Assembly: GCA_943908475.1 (NCBI GenBank) | Contig: CALTTG010000019.1 | Span: 6,639 to 70,638 of the forward strand | Reading direction: 5' to 3' | DNA from: an uncultured Burkholderiales bacterium | GTDB lineage: Bacteria > Pseudomonadota > Gammaproteobacteria > Burkholderiales > Burkholderiaceae_C | Length of the DNA: 64,000 nucleotides | Shown here: piece by piece, positions 8,405 through 16,943 of the stretch | Layout: the number at the start of each line of letters is the position of its first letter | How positions within the stretch are numbered: position 1 is the stretch's first letter | Translations under genes and position numbers: made by a program | Notes under the pieces: generated by a model | What the model was told of the DNA's origin: nothing | Seen by the model: the letters and a program-made list of their open reading frames with translations, nothing else | The model's database searches: none

Positions 8405-10311
8405 GCTTGCTTCTCCAGGACGTAGGCTGCAGCTTCCACCATTGCATCGTCCATCACTCCGAACCCAAGATCAGCCATTACCTCTGGAGCAGCCACACGT
8501 AAGACAATATCCTCGCGCCACGATTGATAACTAGACAGGAAGAAGCAGGTGCGCGAAGTGATAGCGCCAATTCGCCCACCAGTGCGCAGTAATTCCAGCC
8601 CTCGCTCGACAAAGATTGCCAACAAGTCATTCTTGCTGCGCGGATAGGCCTTCGCCAGTTGATCTTTGGTGTCGCGGGCCAATGCGCCAAACGGCGGATT
8701 CATCAGCACCACGTCAAACACCACATTCGCCAAGTCAATCAACCGCAGCCCCTGCAGCGCATCCTGCGCAAACAAGCGCCCCTGGTAGCTGGACTGCGCC
8801 GCCCACGCAAACTCTTTCAGCGCGGCGCGCAGTCGGACTTCAGCCTGGCTCCATCGGTCCAGTTCGGCTTCTGCAAACAAGCCCGTGCCTTTGCCGACGA
8901 TGACCTGCCGCACCAGCTTGGGCAGTTCGCGCTCCACCTGCAGCAGCGCACCCATCTCGGGCAGGCCCTTGAGTAGTTCCAGCGTCTTCTCGAACAACTC
9001 GGCATCCAGCGTGTCCAGGCCGGCGGTGAACTGCCGGCGCAGTTCAGGCTCACCCGGCGGTGCGACGGCGGCGAACACGTTGCCACGGCCGATGGCCGGG
9101 CGCAGGTGGGCTTTGACGCCGTTGTCATGCCAGACCCGCTGCGCCCGCAGCCACAACGCCAGCGAAGCGATCTGCGCCGCGCGCGGGTCGATGTCCACGC
9201 CGTGGATGTTGTGCTCGATGATCAGGCGCGGCACGTCGCTCAGATAGGCGCCCTCATCGGCATAGGTCTGGCTCAGCGGCTTGAAACCGGCCTGGGCCTG
9301 TGTGGACACATCCAGCGACCCCGGGCCGTGCTGCTGCTCCCAGCGCCACGCCTCGCGGTAGATCTCCAGGAACAGGTCAAACGCATAGAGCCCGAAGTGC
9401 ATCGAGCCGCAGGCCGGGTCGAGCAGCTTCAAGGTGCGCGGGTCACGCAGGCGCAGCGCGGCCTCGGGCTGTTCATCGGGCTTGATCAGCAGGTACTGGC
9501 AGCGGTCGCATAACGCGGTCCGGCCGCCGGTGGCGTTGAGCCACAGCCGCCCCAGGGTGTTGTCGGCCAGAAACTCGACCACGTAACGCGGCGTGAAGAA
9601 CTGATTGCGCACTGCCAGTTCGCGGCTGTTGCGCGGCGCCTGGCTGGCGTCACGCATGGCTTTGCGCTCTTCTTTGCTGTTGAAGTACTGGTAGATCCAA
9701 CCAATGGTCTCGTCTTCACCCCACAGCGGCTGAATCTCGTGGTGGTTTAGCTCAGCCAGCACTTGCAGCAACGCGGCCTCGCGCGGGAACAAACGCCCTT
9801 GTGGCGCAAAGCGATCGAAAAGCGCAGGCAGTTCCTGCGCAAACTCGTCGAACAGGCTGAACAAGAAAGTCTGGTAAGCCTGACCGGTTTCGCCCAGGGC
9901 GCTGCCCGCCACCATCTTGTAAAGCTCGAATGCCGGAGACTGCTGCCCGGAGCCCACGGCGGGCCTCTGCAGCACGCCGCGCGCTTCCATCATCAGCAGC
10001 GCAGCCAGGCGGTTCAGCACCGTGAAGGCCTGCTCGCGCACGATGCGGTCGATGACGGGCACGCGCTGTGTGGCGCTATCGGTCAGGCCTTCTGAGGCCA
10101 GGTAGTGCGCCAAGGTTTGGCGAAGCAGGTCGGCCGTCTCGCGCTCGGCAGCTGAAAGGTGGGTAAGCCGCTCCATCGGCGTCACGTCACCGGTGTTCGG
10201 GTCCAAGCCGTAGGTTTGCTGCACCTGGATGCGGAACTCATCCGTCAGCAAGCCCCGGCAGGCGGTCACCAGCTTTTGCAGCCGGCCACGGGTTTTGTCG
10301 TCAAAGGCCAT
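8401..10311 (-). CDS. pglX: PglX N-terminal half, N6-adenine DNA methyltransferase core
   Basis: PglX methylates adenine at a non-palindromic site, marking host DNA in BREX. This 636-residue ORF contains the SAM-binding motif (LLDPACGSMHFG, near residue 300) and the catalytic NPPF motif (LMNPPFG, about 538-541) of gamma-type N6-adenine methyltransferases. It ends AAAYVLEKQA and stops where intact PglX proteins would continue into the recognition domain; the next ORF starts in the -1 frame at ATGA. The break could be a fixed frameshift, an assembly error or a natural split. It begins 16 bases after brxC ends. DNA downstream of about 8650 is ordinary high GC, while the last 250 bases are already low GC. 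Confidence 0.9.
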   Translation of the reverse strand: MAFDDKTRGRLQKLVTACRGLLTDEFRIQVQQTYGLDPNTGDVTPMERLTHLSAAERETADLLRQTLAHYLASEGLTDSATQRVPVIDRIVREQAFTVLNRLAALLMMEARGVLQRPAVGSGQQSPAFELYKMVAGSALGETGQAYQTFLFSLFDEFAQELPALFDRFAPQGRLFPREAALLQVLAELNHHEIQPLWGEDETIGWIYQYFNSKEERKAMRDASQAPRNSRELAVRNQFFTPRYVVEFLADNTLGRLWLNATGGRTALCDRCQYLLIKPDEQPEAALRLRDPRTLKLLDPACGSMHFGLYAFDLFLEIYREAWRWEQQHGPGSLDVSTQAQAGFKPLSQTYADEGAYLSDVPRLIIEHNIHGVDIDPRAAQIASLALWLRAQRVWHDNGVKAHLRPAIGRGNVFAAVAPPGEPELRRQFTAGLDTLDAELFEKTLELLKGLPEMGALLQVERELPKLVRQVIVGKGTGLFAEAELDRWSQAEVRLRAALKEFAWAAQSSYQGRLFAQDALQGLRLIDLANVVFDVVLMNPPFGALARDTKDQLAKAYPRSKNDLLAIFVERGLELLRTGGRIGAITSRTCFFLSSYQSWREDIVLRVAAPEVMADLGFGVMDDAMVEAAAYVLEKQA

Positions 10312-10327
10312 GGTGGTGCGGGCTCGT

Positions 10328-13300
10328 TCAGTCTTCCAGCCTCAGGTCCAGCTCGAAGGCGTGGGCGTAGTGCAGCTCGCTGCGCACGCGCTGCAGCTCT
10401 TTGATCAGGGTGTCCAGGTCGGCCAGGTTGGTGATATGGCCGCGGGCCTTGACCTGGCGCTTGACGGCGGGCTTGGGCGTGTCGTCCTTTTTCTCGCCGT
10501 CTTTCGGTTCGCCCACCTTGACGTCCATCTCGGCCTTCATGCGGACTTGCACGCGCTCGCGGCCGAGACGTTCGATGCGGGCTTTGGCGTCTTGCGCCTG
10601 GCTGAAGATGACGGCGTCTTGGTTGACCAGGGTGCGCAGGCCGGCGGCGTCGGGGTTGGCTTGCAGAGCCAGGGCGTACAGGCTGGCCAGCAGTTCCTGC
10701 TGTTCCTGTTGGGTCAGCTCGGCCCACTCGGGCACACGTTGCACATCGGCGGCTACCTGCTTCAGGCGCTCGGCCTGGGCGGCTTGCTGGGCCAGGGCGG
10801 CCTCGCGGATGCGACCCCTTATGGCCGTCAGACGGCTGCTTAGGTCAGCTGCGGCGCGGTAAGCGTCGTCTTGGGCCAGTTGGGCGTCCAGCTGGGCCAG
10901 CGGTTCGGCCAAGTCAGCCTTCAGCGCGGCCGGCACGCCGGTGTTGGGCAGGCTGTCCACCAGGGTGCGCAGCTCGCGCAGGTCGCGCAGCGTGGCCTCC
11001 AGGCCTTGCTCCAGTGCGTGTCGCAGTTCGGCGGCCCACTTCAGGCTGGCGTACAGGGGGCTTTCGGGCTTGCCCAGGCGCTGAGGGGCGTCTGATGCGT
11101 CGGTCAGCAGCACGTCGGCCAGTTCGTGGCCAAGGCTGTCCAAGCGGTCTTCGCCCGGCAGGCCCAGGCTCTTGAGCTTTTCAGCCAGAGGGGCGTAGCG
11201 GCGCTGCAGGCCAGGGAAGAGGCGAATGGTGGCCTTGCTGATGTCGTCTTCCAGCGGCACCACCAGTTCGCCGCTGAGGTCGGTCAGCCGGTCGGCCGCC
11301 AGGGCCAGCATGTCCATCGAAGGCTTGTCTTCGCGCAGCGACAGGCCCACGTTCTTGAAGCTGTTGTTGGTCTTCAGCGCATCCACGGCCTGCTGGCCAT
11401 TGACGGTGACCTCGCGGCCCGCCACTTTCAGCTTCACCTCACCGGCAACCAGCAAGGCGGCCACCAGGTAACGCAGGGTGTCGGGCGACCAGCCGAAGGG
11501 CGCATCGGCAAAGCGGTCTGACAGGCTTTTCCCCTCGATCAGGCCCATGCGCTCGATGGTGTCGCGGATGCTGACCAGGGCCTTGTGGTCCACCTTGACC
11601 GAAGGCTTGCCGGCCTTGACCTGAACCAGGCTCAGCGGATCGATCTGCGAGGTGATGGCGGCCAGGTTGCCGGCACGCAAGAAACGCTCTGCCGTGTCGG
11701 TGGCCACCCGCACGGGAGCCTCAGCGTAGCGGTCGAACACCTGCTCGGCCACGCCACCCAGGTGCTTGCGGGCAGCGTCCAGCAGTTCGGGCGCGGCCGA
11801 CTCCACAGCCTGCACTTGGCCGCGGAAGATGAACGAGCCTTGCAACAGGCTGCGGCGGATGAGGCGCTGCAGTTCACCTTCCAAGCGGCTGGCCCGGTCC
11901 AGCTGGCCGTTGCAGTAGTCCTTGACCTCTTGGTCGGGGTCGTTGCGGTGCTTGTTGGCAATCTCGCGGCAGCGGTAAACGTCGGCCGTCAGGTCGTCGA
12001 TCTCGGGCGTCGTGCGGCCGATCAGGAAGATCTGGAACTTGGACGAGGCCTGGCGTGATTCGTCTTGCAGGTGGGTGCGGGTGGCCTCGTACTCTTTGGG
12101 GTCGGTCAGCTCCACCAAGGTTTGGATGGTGTTGCGGTCGCCCGCCAGCGGCGTGGGCAGCCCGCCGGGGCCTTGGGCCTTCAAGCCGGTTTGCACGGCC
12201 AGCGAGCCATTGAGCTGGGTGCTGGGCAGCGGTGCGTAGACCTCCGTGAGCGCAGCATTGGCAATGCGCTTAAGCTCCACCGCGCGCAGCGGGATCTGGC
12301 TGCGCTCTTGCTCGACGTTGTTGAGCTTCTCACTGAAGAAGCGCAGCTGGCCGTCTTGCTCGCCAAAGGGCACGAAGCGGTCGGAGATCAGCTCTTCAAT
12401 CGCGCGGTTCACCTCTTCGGCACGGCCGCCCAGGGTGACGCCGTCGTGCATCAGGCCGGCCACGTTCTGGCGGGTGACCGGTAGGTTGCCCAGGATCTGC
12501 AGCACGGCCACTGTCTTGGCCACTTGGTGGTGCAACGGCGAGGTGGCGAAGCGGTTGCGGCAAACCTCTTGAACGGGCTTGTGGAGGTTGGGGAAGGCGC
12601 GCTGGATGTCCTTCTCCAGCGCGTCAAACAAAGTGGCGGTGGTGGCCAGCCAGCCCACGGCTTGGTCTGCCACAGCGGTGCGGCCACCGTCGCTTTCGAT
12701 CAGGATGTCTTGGATGACCTTGATGGCCGAGCGCAGGCCGATGCCACCGGTGGAGCGCGCCAGCGCGCCCAGCAGGTGCAGCAGGATGTCGAAGTGCGCG
12801 GGCAGGAATGGGTAGAGATCGACGAAGGTCTTGCGATCGAAGTCGGCCCCAAAGGCGCGGGCGTCTTCCAGCTTGGTGTTGTGGCGCAGGGCCTGACCAT
12901 GCTGATCGAACAGCGCGCCCAGCGAGTCTGCGCCCTGGGGCGACTTGCCCAGCAGACGGGTGAAGCAGATCTCTTTGATGTCGTTCGCTTCCAGGTCGAT
13001 CTGGATCGGGAAGCGGTCTTTCAGCTTGAAGAGCTGGGGCGAGTTGAGTGCGGCGCGGGGGTCGTCTTCCGTCAGCGTTTGCTGAGCGGTGCCGATGATC
13101 CAGACCTTGCCGCCGCCCAGGGCCTTGAGGTTCTTGGACAGGCCGTCCAGGTTCAGGATGAGGTTTTGGCGCGAGCCGACGTACTGGCCCACCTCGTCGA
13201 TGATGAAGATGATGTAGTCCTTGCCCGATGCTTCACGGGCGATGGCCAACATCTCTTTGACTCGGTCGTTCTCGAAGACGACCACGTCGCTGGTCTCGGT

Positions 13301-13987
13301 GGTGAAGGAGGTTTCCGTCTTAAACAGCGTGGGATAGAGCTGGTGGGCGATGCCCGGCACCAAGCTGTCAACCACCAAGTCGTCGTCACGGTATTGGGAC
13401 CAGGGCTCACCGCCAGTGGCTTCTTCAAACAGCTTCAAGAACTCGTCGTAACGACCCTCGCGGCGCAGCCGGCGCTCCAGGGCGGCCACCTTGAGGTTGC
13501 GTGAGTAGCCGGCCCACTGCAGCACTTTGTAGAACAGCACCGTGGAGACTTCTTCCATGGTGGCGCCAGCCAGTTGTTCACTGGCCAGGTCCAGCAGCAG
13601 CACTGCGGCCGGAAAGCGCTTGGCCACGGTGCTGAGCAGCTGGCGCGTGGAGGTGCGCTTCAGGCGATCTTGTAGATGCTGCCGGAAGGGCACACCGTCA
13701 ATCTGAATGCGATCGTCAAATGCCAGGCCAAGGTACTTCGTGAACGAGCTCTTACCCGAGCCATAGAAGCCTGAGACCCACACGCCCACTTCGTTCTCGC
13801 CACCGGCGTCCATGGCCGCCTGCATCTTGAGCAGCAGTTTGTTGAACTGCTCGTCGATGCTGTCGGTGACAACGTACTCGGACACCTCCTTCTTCAGGCG
13901 CTCTTCCTGCGAAACACCGTAGGCAATGACCTTCTCGATACTGCGGTAGATGTCTTTGGACGGATCAAAAAGCTGTTTGATGTTCAT
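10328..13987 (-). CDS. brxC: BREX P-loop ATPase BrxC
   Basis: BrxC is the large P-loop ATPase of BREX. The 1219-residue protein has Walker A GFYGSGKSS at residues 73-81 and a Walker B-like IIFIIDEVGQYVG near residue 260, followed by a long helical region. Length and N-terminus (MNIKQLFDPSKDIYRSI) fit the family's usual 1150-1250 residues. It lies 18 bases after brxB and 16 before pglX, in the canonical brxB-brxC-pglX order. The lysine-rich C-terminus (about 1165-1190) may contact nucleic acid. I see no disruption. Confidence 0.95.
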   Translation of the reverse strand: MNIKQLFDPSKDIYRSIEKVIAYGVSQEERLKKEVSEYVVTDSIDEQFNKLLLKMQAAMDAGGENEVGVWVSGFYGSGKSSFTKYLGLAFDDRIQIDGVPFRQHLQDRLKRTSTRQLLSTVAKRFPAAVLLLDLASEQLAGATMEEVSTVLFYKVLQWAGYSRNLKVAALERRLRREGRYDEFLKLFEEATGGEPWSQYRDDDLVVDSLVPGIAHQLYPTLFKTETSFTTETSDVVVFENDRVKEMLAIAREASGKDYIIFIIDEVGQYVGSRQNLILNLDGLSKNLKALGGGKVWIIGTAQQTLTEDDPRAALNSPQLFKLKDRFPIQIDLEANDIKEICFTRLLGKSPQGADSLGALFDQHGQALRHNTKLEDARAFGADFDRKTFVDLYPFLPAHFDILLHLLGALARSTGGIGLRSAIKVIQDILIESDGGRTAVADQAVGWLATTATLFDALEKDIQRAFPNLHKPVQEVCRNRFATSPLHHQVAKTVAVLQILGNLPVTRQNVAGLMHDGVTLGGRAEEVNRAIEELISDRFVPFGEQDGQLRFFSEKLNNVEQERSQIPLRAVELKRIANAALTEVYAPLPSTQLNGSLAVQTGLKAQGPGGLPTPLAGDRNTIQTLVELTDPKEYEATRTHLQDESRQASSKFQIFLIGRTTPEIDDLTADVYRCREIANKHRNDPDQEVKDYCNGQLDRASRLEGELQRLIRRSLLQGSFIFRGQVQAVESAAPELLDAARKHLGGVAEQVFDRYAEAPVRVATDTAERFLRAGNLAAITSQIDPLSLVQVKAGKPSVKVDHKALVSIRDTIERMGLIEGKSLSDRFADAPFGWSPDTLRYLVAALLVAGEVKLKVAGREVTVNGQQAVDALKTNNSFKNVGLSLREDKPSMDMLALAADRLTDLSGELVVPLEDDISKATIRLFPGLQRRYAPLAEKLKSLGLPGEDRLDSLGHELADVLLTDASDAPQRLGKPESPLYASLKWAAELRHALEQGLEATLRDLRELRTLVDSLPNTGVPAALKADLAEPLAQLDAQLAQDDAYRAAADLSSRLTAIRGRIREAALAQQAAQAERLKQVAADVQRVPEWAELTQQEQQELLASLYALALQANPDAAGLRTLVNQDAVIFSQAQDAKARIERLGRERVQVRMKAEMDVKVGEPKDGEKKDDTPKPAVKRQVKARGHITNLADLDTLIKELQRVRSELHYAHAFELDLRLED

Positions 13988-14005
13988 GACTCAGATCGCT
14001 CAGGT

Positions 14006-14578
14006 TCAGCCGCCCACATGGACCGAACGGTAGTTGCCGTCCTCGGGATAGAAGCCGAGGAACTTCAGACGGGTCTTGCCAGTGCGCACACCGGGGTAGA
14101 GAAACACGGTGGGCACATGGAACTTGCCCTGCAGCTGGCCCTCAATGACGCCGATGCGCATGTAAGGGTGCAGAGCCTCCAGGTCTGTGACCAGCAGGAT
14201 GGACTTGGGTTTGCCTTCCAGCTCGGTCAGGCGCGCTTCGAGGCGCTGCTGCAGCGCGCCAGTGGCCACTGCATTGGCAAGTGACTTGTTGGTCTTGTCC
14301 CAGGCCTGAGGTGCCTTCTGGTCAGCCGCTACCCAGATCTTGCGCATGGGGGCGTTAGCCAGAATCTCAGCCACCTCTTTGGCGATGGAGAAGGTGTGAA
14401 CTTCCCAGCCTTCGTTGGCCAGGCGGCTCTCCCACGCGGCGTGACGGCGCTTCACGTCCAAGATCTGTTCTGGGTGAAAGACCAGGTAGAAAATGGGCTC
14501 GAAGCTGGCATGACCGAACTCGCGTCCATGTTTGACGCGTTCGATCAGCTCGTTGAAATCATGATCGAGCGAGGACAT
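14006..14578 (-). CDS. brxB: BREX protein BrxB (DUF1788)
   Basis: BrxB is a small conserved BREX protein of unknown biochemical role, essential for defence in tested type 1 systems. This 190-residue product carries the family hallmarks FEPIFYLVFHPEQ near residue 28 and, at its C-terminus, the FLYPG and LKFLGFYPEDGNYRS blocks. It overlaps the end of brxA by 20 bases, indicating translational coupling, and precedes brxC by 18 bases. Length is normal. Confidence 0.93.
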   Translation of the reverse strand: MSSLDHDFNELIERVKHGREFGHASFEPIFYLVFHPEQILDVKRRHAAWESRLANEGWEVHTFSIAKEVAEILANAPMRKIWVAADQKAPQAWDKTNKSLANAVATGALQQRLEARLTELEGKPKSILLVTDLEALHPYMRIGVIEGQLQGKFHVPTVFLYPGVRTGKTRLKFLGFYPEDGNYRSVHVGG

Positions 14579-15344
14579 CGATCAACTCCTCTTTGGTTTT
14601 GTAGGTCCAGCCGATGTGCACCACATCGCCAGCGGCTTGCAGGATCAAGTAGCCTTGCAGTGACAAGCGCTTGAGGACGTCCCGGACGTCATTGGGCTGC
14701 AAGCCGAGCAGCTGCCAATCTTCATGGCCAACCACCTGATTGTCGGCCAAGCCCTGAAACTTCAAGTCGTACGCCAAGTAGGCTGCCACGCGGTCTTGGA
14801 CTCGGAGGGCTTGGATCTTTCGAGGGACTCGGATACCCTTGGATAACAAATCGTAATCCGCACAACAGCTGAGCAGGTAATTGCACATTCTGCGGATGGT
14901 GCTGTCAGACCAGGGCTTTTGTGTGCGACCCGCACGTATGCCGGAAAGCAGAAACTCCTTGGTGTCCTCAGAGGTCACGCTTTCTCGACCGGCCGCGTAC
15001 CTGGGCCAATACAGCTGGGTGACAAAGTCGCTCACGACCAGGTTTGCACGGGCTGTGTAGAGCAGAAGCAATTGCAGGAGCTCAGCTCGACTGACTTGCT
15101 CGGCCATGCGCTTGAGCATCCAAGTTGCGTCGGGCTCGCGCATGTAACGCGGCGCAAAGCACTCAATGACGACGTTGCGCAGTCGACGCGCGGTGACGCG
15201 CGGGAAGAGGCCGGATTCGAGTGCACGGGCCAACAAGGCCTGCGGCTCCATGCTTGGCTCGTACAGAGACAAGAGCAGCTTGGTCTCCTCAACCAAACCC
15301 GCGCCGGCTTGTAGCTGTGTGGTGTAGTACCGCGGACGCGCCAT
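14559..15344 (-). CDS. brxA: BREX protein BrxA (DUF1819)
   Basis: BrxA is a small helical DNA-binding BREX protein (DUF1819). The 261-residue product starts ARPRYYTTQLQAGAGLVEETKLLLSLY, a typical opening, and ends in a winged-helix-like segment (LSLQGYLILQ). It is longer than the roughly 200 residues common in type 1 systems. The ATG at 15344 overlaps the stop codon of the upstream ORF by one base (TGATG), so I prefer it to the TTG three bases earlier. It overlaps brxB by 20 bases. Confidence 0.88.
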   Translation of the reverse strand: MARPRYYTTQLQAGAGLVEETKLLLSLYEPSMEPQALLARALESGLFPRVTARRLRNVVIECFAPRYMREPDATWMLKRMAEQVSRAELLQLLLLYTARANLVVSDFVTQLYWPRYAAGRESVTSEDTKEFLLSGIRAGRTQKPWSDSTIRRMCNYLLSCCADYDLLSKGIRVPRKIQALRVQDRVAAYLAYDLKFQGLADNQVVGHEDWQLLGLQPNDVRDVLKRLSLQGYLILQAAGDVVHIGWTYKTKEELIDVLARS

Positions 15345-15841
15345 CAAGCATCTCGCACGAAGGGGAAAGTCTTGATGCCTTTACGGAATGCGTCCAGGTA
15401 CACGCCAGAGAGCGACTGCAACAGCTCTTCCGCCCCCTCTTGGAAATCACCTGTCAGGACCTGTGCGCCTTCTTCAGCAACACCTGGCGTTGCCATCGAC
15501 TCAAGTCGACCAAGCGCGACCTCAGTTGAGGCGATCTGACTGCGCAATTGCTCCACAAAAGCTGCATCACTGAGCGCAGAGGCTACGCCTTGTTCAAGCA
15601 CCTCTGGGAGGCGAAAAAGATGGTGCGTACGGCCGACACCAATGGCGTCGTCGTGCACACGAGCCGCAGCGACCGTGACGCCATTGCACTGGGCTTGGAA
15701 CCCGGTGCGAGCAAAAACGGGAGTGAGGAATGCAGCCGCGCGTGGGCCAAAAAACTGGCTGCTGAACCATGCTGCGTGCTGCTCGGCCAGGTAGCCGACC
15801 AGCACACGGGTCTCTGCCGCAATTTGGAATACGTTGGTCAT
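15344..15841 (-). CDS. BrxE-like small protein heading the BREX operon
   Basis: This 165-residue protein lies immediately upstream of brxA with a one-base stop/start overlap. Its sequence (LVGYLAEQHAAWFSSQFF, VFARTGFQAQCNGVTVAAAR, HHLFRLPEVLEQ) resembles, from memory, the BrxE family that heads type 6 BREX loci in exactly this position before brxA. No catalytic motif, membrane segment or signal peptide is apparent. Position makes it the first gene of the BREX operon. The family assignment is moderate; without a profile search it could be an unrelated small protein. Confidence 0.6.
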   Translation of the reverse strand: MTNVFQIAAETRVLVGYLAEQHAAWFSSQFFGPRAAAFLTPVFARTGFQAQCNGVTVAAARVHDDAIGVGRTHHLFRLPEVLEQGVASALSDAAFVEQLRSQIASTEVALGRLESMATPGVAEEGAQVLTGDFQEGAEELLQSLSGVYLDAFRKGIKTFPFVRDA

Positions 15842-16083
15842 GTTGTCTTGTCGTTCCTGGTGTCCTGTCCGGTCACTGTCAGAGGCCGGTTCAGCGTTCG
15901 AGCTGCATGAGGCACACCCTGACGAGCCACAGCAAGATCAGCGCGCTTCCCAGATACTTTTTACTGAACGTAACTATACCGATGCAGTGAGCGAAAACAC
16001 CGAGGTGAAACCGCCGTCAGCCGAATGTCCGAAAGCAGCTGCCACTTAGCAAATAGGCTGCCCAAAGTGATCCGTAGAAGGAA
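15842..16083 (-). promoter_or_regulatory. Leader region of the BREX operon with candidate -10
   Basis: This 242-base gap separates the ribbon-helix-helix gene from the first BREX gene, both on the minus strand. It is locally AT-rich around 15950-15985. A TATAGT on the minus strand (15973-15978) is a plausible -10 element, but the -35 is poor. I saw no strong hairpin terminator in the gap, so the RHH gene may read through into BREX. Confidence 0.35.
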
Positions 16084-16326
16084 TCAGACCTGAGTTGACT
16101 TCGATTTGGCCGCGGCAGATGCCTTTCGGATTTTCGGCCCGGTGGTGCTCCTGCCATCTGCGTCCTCAGGGCCCATCTGTATGCCCAGGTAGGCCTCGAG
16201 AGCGAGACGAAGAACATCCGATCTTGTTGGGATCGTGCCCAGCGATTCCCGAAGCTCGATCCGCTTCTCGTCAATGGCTCGCTCGAGGACACCACTGACT
16301 CGCACATTCAGTTGAGTTCTGGTCAT
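16084..16326 (-). CDS. Ribbon-helix-helix DNA-binding protein
   Basis: The 80-residue protein contains a ribbon-helix-helix pattern: a short strand TQLNVRVSG, then helix VLERAIDEKRIEL, then SDVLRLALEAYLGI. The C-terminal tail is basic and disordered (SAAAKSKSTQ). The ATG at 16326 is chosen because AGGAG lies 7 bases upstream; a longer 94-codon form starting at 16368 lacks such a site. It lies upstream of BREX on the same strand and divergent to the LAGLIDADG gene, with a 10-bp inverted repeat in the shared promoter region. A transcriptional regulator or orphan antitoxin is likely. Confidence 0.8.
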   Translation of the reverse strand: MTRTQLNVRVSGVLERAIDEKRIELRESLGTIPTRSDVLRLALEAYLGIQMGPEDADGRSTTGPKIRKASAAAKSKSTQV

Positions 16327-16380
16327 ACGTCTTCTCCTGTTCAGCGGATTGTAGCTTTTTAGCATCAACGCTCATCGTAT

Positions 16381-16434
16381 TGCTAGACAACAGCACAAAA
16401 CAACTTACCCTGCATATACTGCGCTTGTCTAGCA
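16381..16434. promoter_or_regulatory. Inverted repeat in divergent promoter region
   Basis: TGCTAGACAA at 16381-16390 and its exact complement TTGTCTAGCA at 16425-16434 are separated by 34 bases in the AT-rich gap between the RHH gene and the LAGLIDADG gene. A TATACT on the plus strand (16415-16420) lies inside. The arrangement suggests a pair of operator half-sites for the adjacent RHH protein; binding is not shown. Confidence 0.5.
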
Positions 16435-16455
16435 CTACACATGTAAACAAAAAAG

Positions 16456-16926
16456 ATGACTCCAGCACTGAAATCCAGCCCATTGGGGCACTTTGACGCC
16501 AACCCACGCCATTTGGCGTGGGCAGCAGGCTTGTTTGACGGGGATGGCTGCGTGCACATCAGCAAACAGACTCAACCAGGCCGCAAACACCCGACGTACC
16601 GTCTGTGCTTGTCTCTGGTGCAAAACTGCATCTCGACGGCCCAACGCTTTCAGGAAATCCTGGGGCTCCAGTCCCACCTGACGGCCATGCCACGAACCAG
16701 CAAGCAGAACCGCGTCGTGTATGACGTCCGGTTCGACGGCATTCATGCCCTTCGCGCGCTTCAGCTCATGCAACCGGACTTGTTCCGCAAGTTGATCGAA
16801 GCCGAGGTCGCCATCGAGGCTTGGCATGAATGCGCGTTCGGAGTTCTGCCGGGCCCGAACGGCTTGCCGGACGACATCTGGAAAGCACGCGAGCGTTACT
16901 ACAAGAAGCTGCAACGCTTGAAGTAA
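16456..16926 (+). CDS. Single-motif LAGLIDADG-type homing endonuclease-like protein
   Basis: This 156-residue protein has one LAGLIDADG-like motif (LAWAAGLFDGDG, residues 20-31) followed by GCVHISK, typical of LAGLIDADG endonuclease domains. With only one motif it would act as a homodimer if active. The acidic residue before the final glycine is present, so catalysis is possible. It is free-standing, not inside an intein or intron that I can see. It is followed 17 bases later by an AAA+ ATPase gene on the same strand. Ribosome binding is weak (AAAAAAG). Confidence 0.8.
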   Translation: MTPALKSSPLGHFDANPRHLAWAAGLFDGDGCVHISKQTQPGRKHPTYRLCLSLVQNCISTAQRFQEILGLQSHLTAMPRTSKQNRVVYDVRFDGIHALRALQLMQPDLFRKLIEAEVAIEAWHECAFGVLPGPNGLPDDIWKARERYYKKLQRLK

Positions 16927-16943
16927 GGCTGGGGATGAGAGCA

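Noticed and set aside
8395..8410. Programmed frameshift or phase-variable tract at the pglX junction
   Set aside because: No slippery heptamer or long homopolymer at the break; the only T-run is five bases and lies inside the second ORF.
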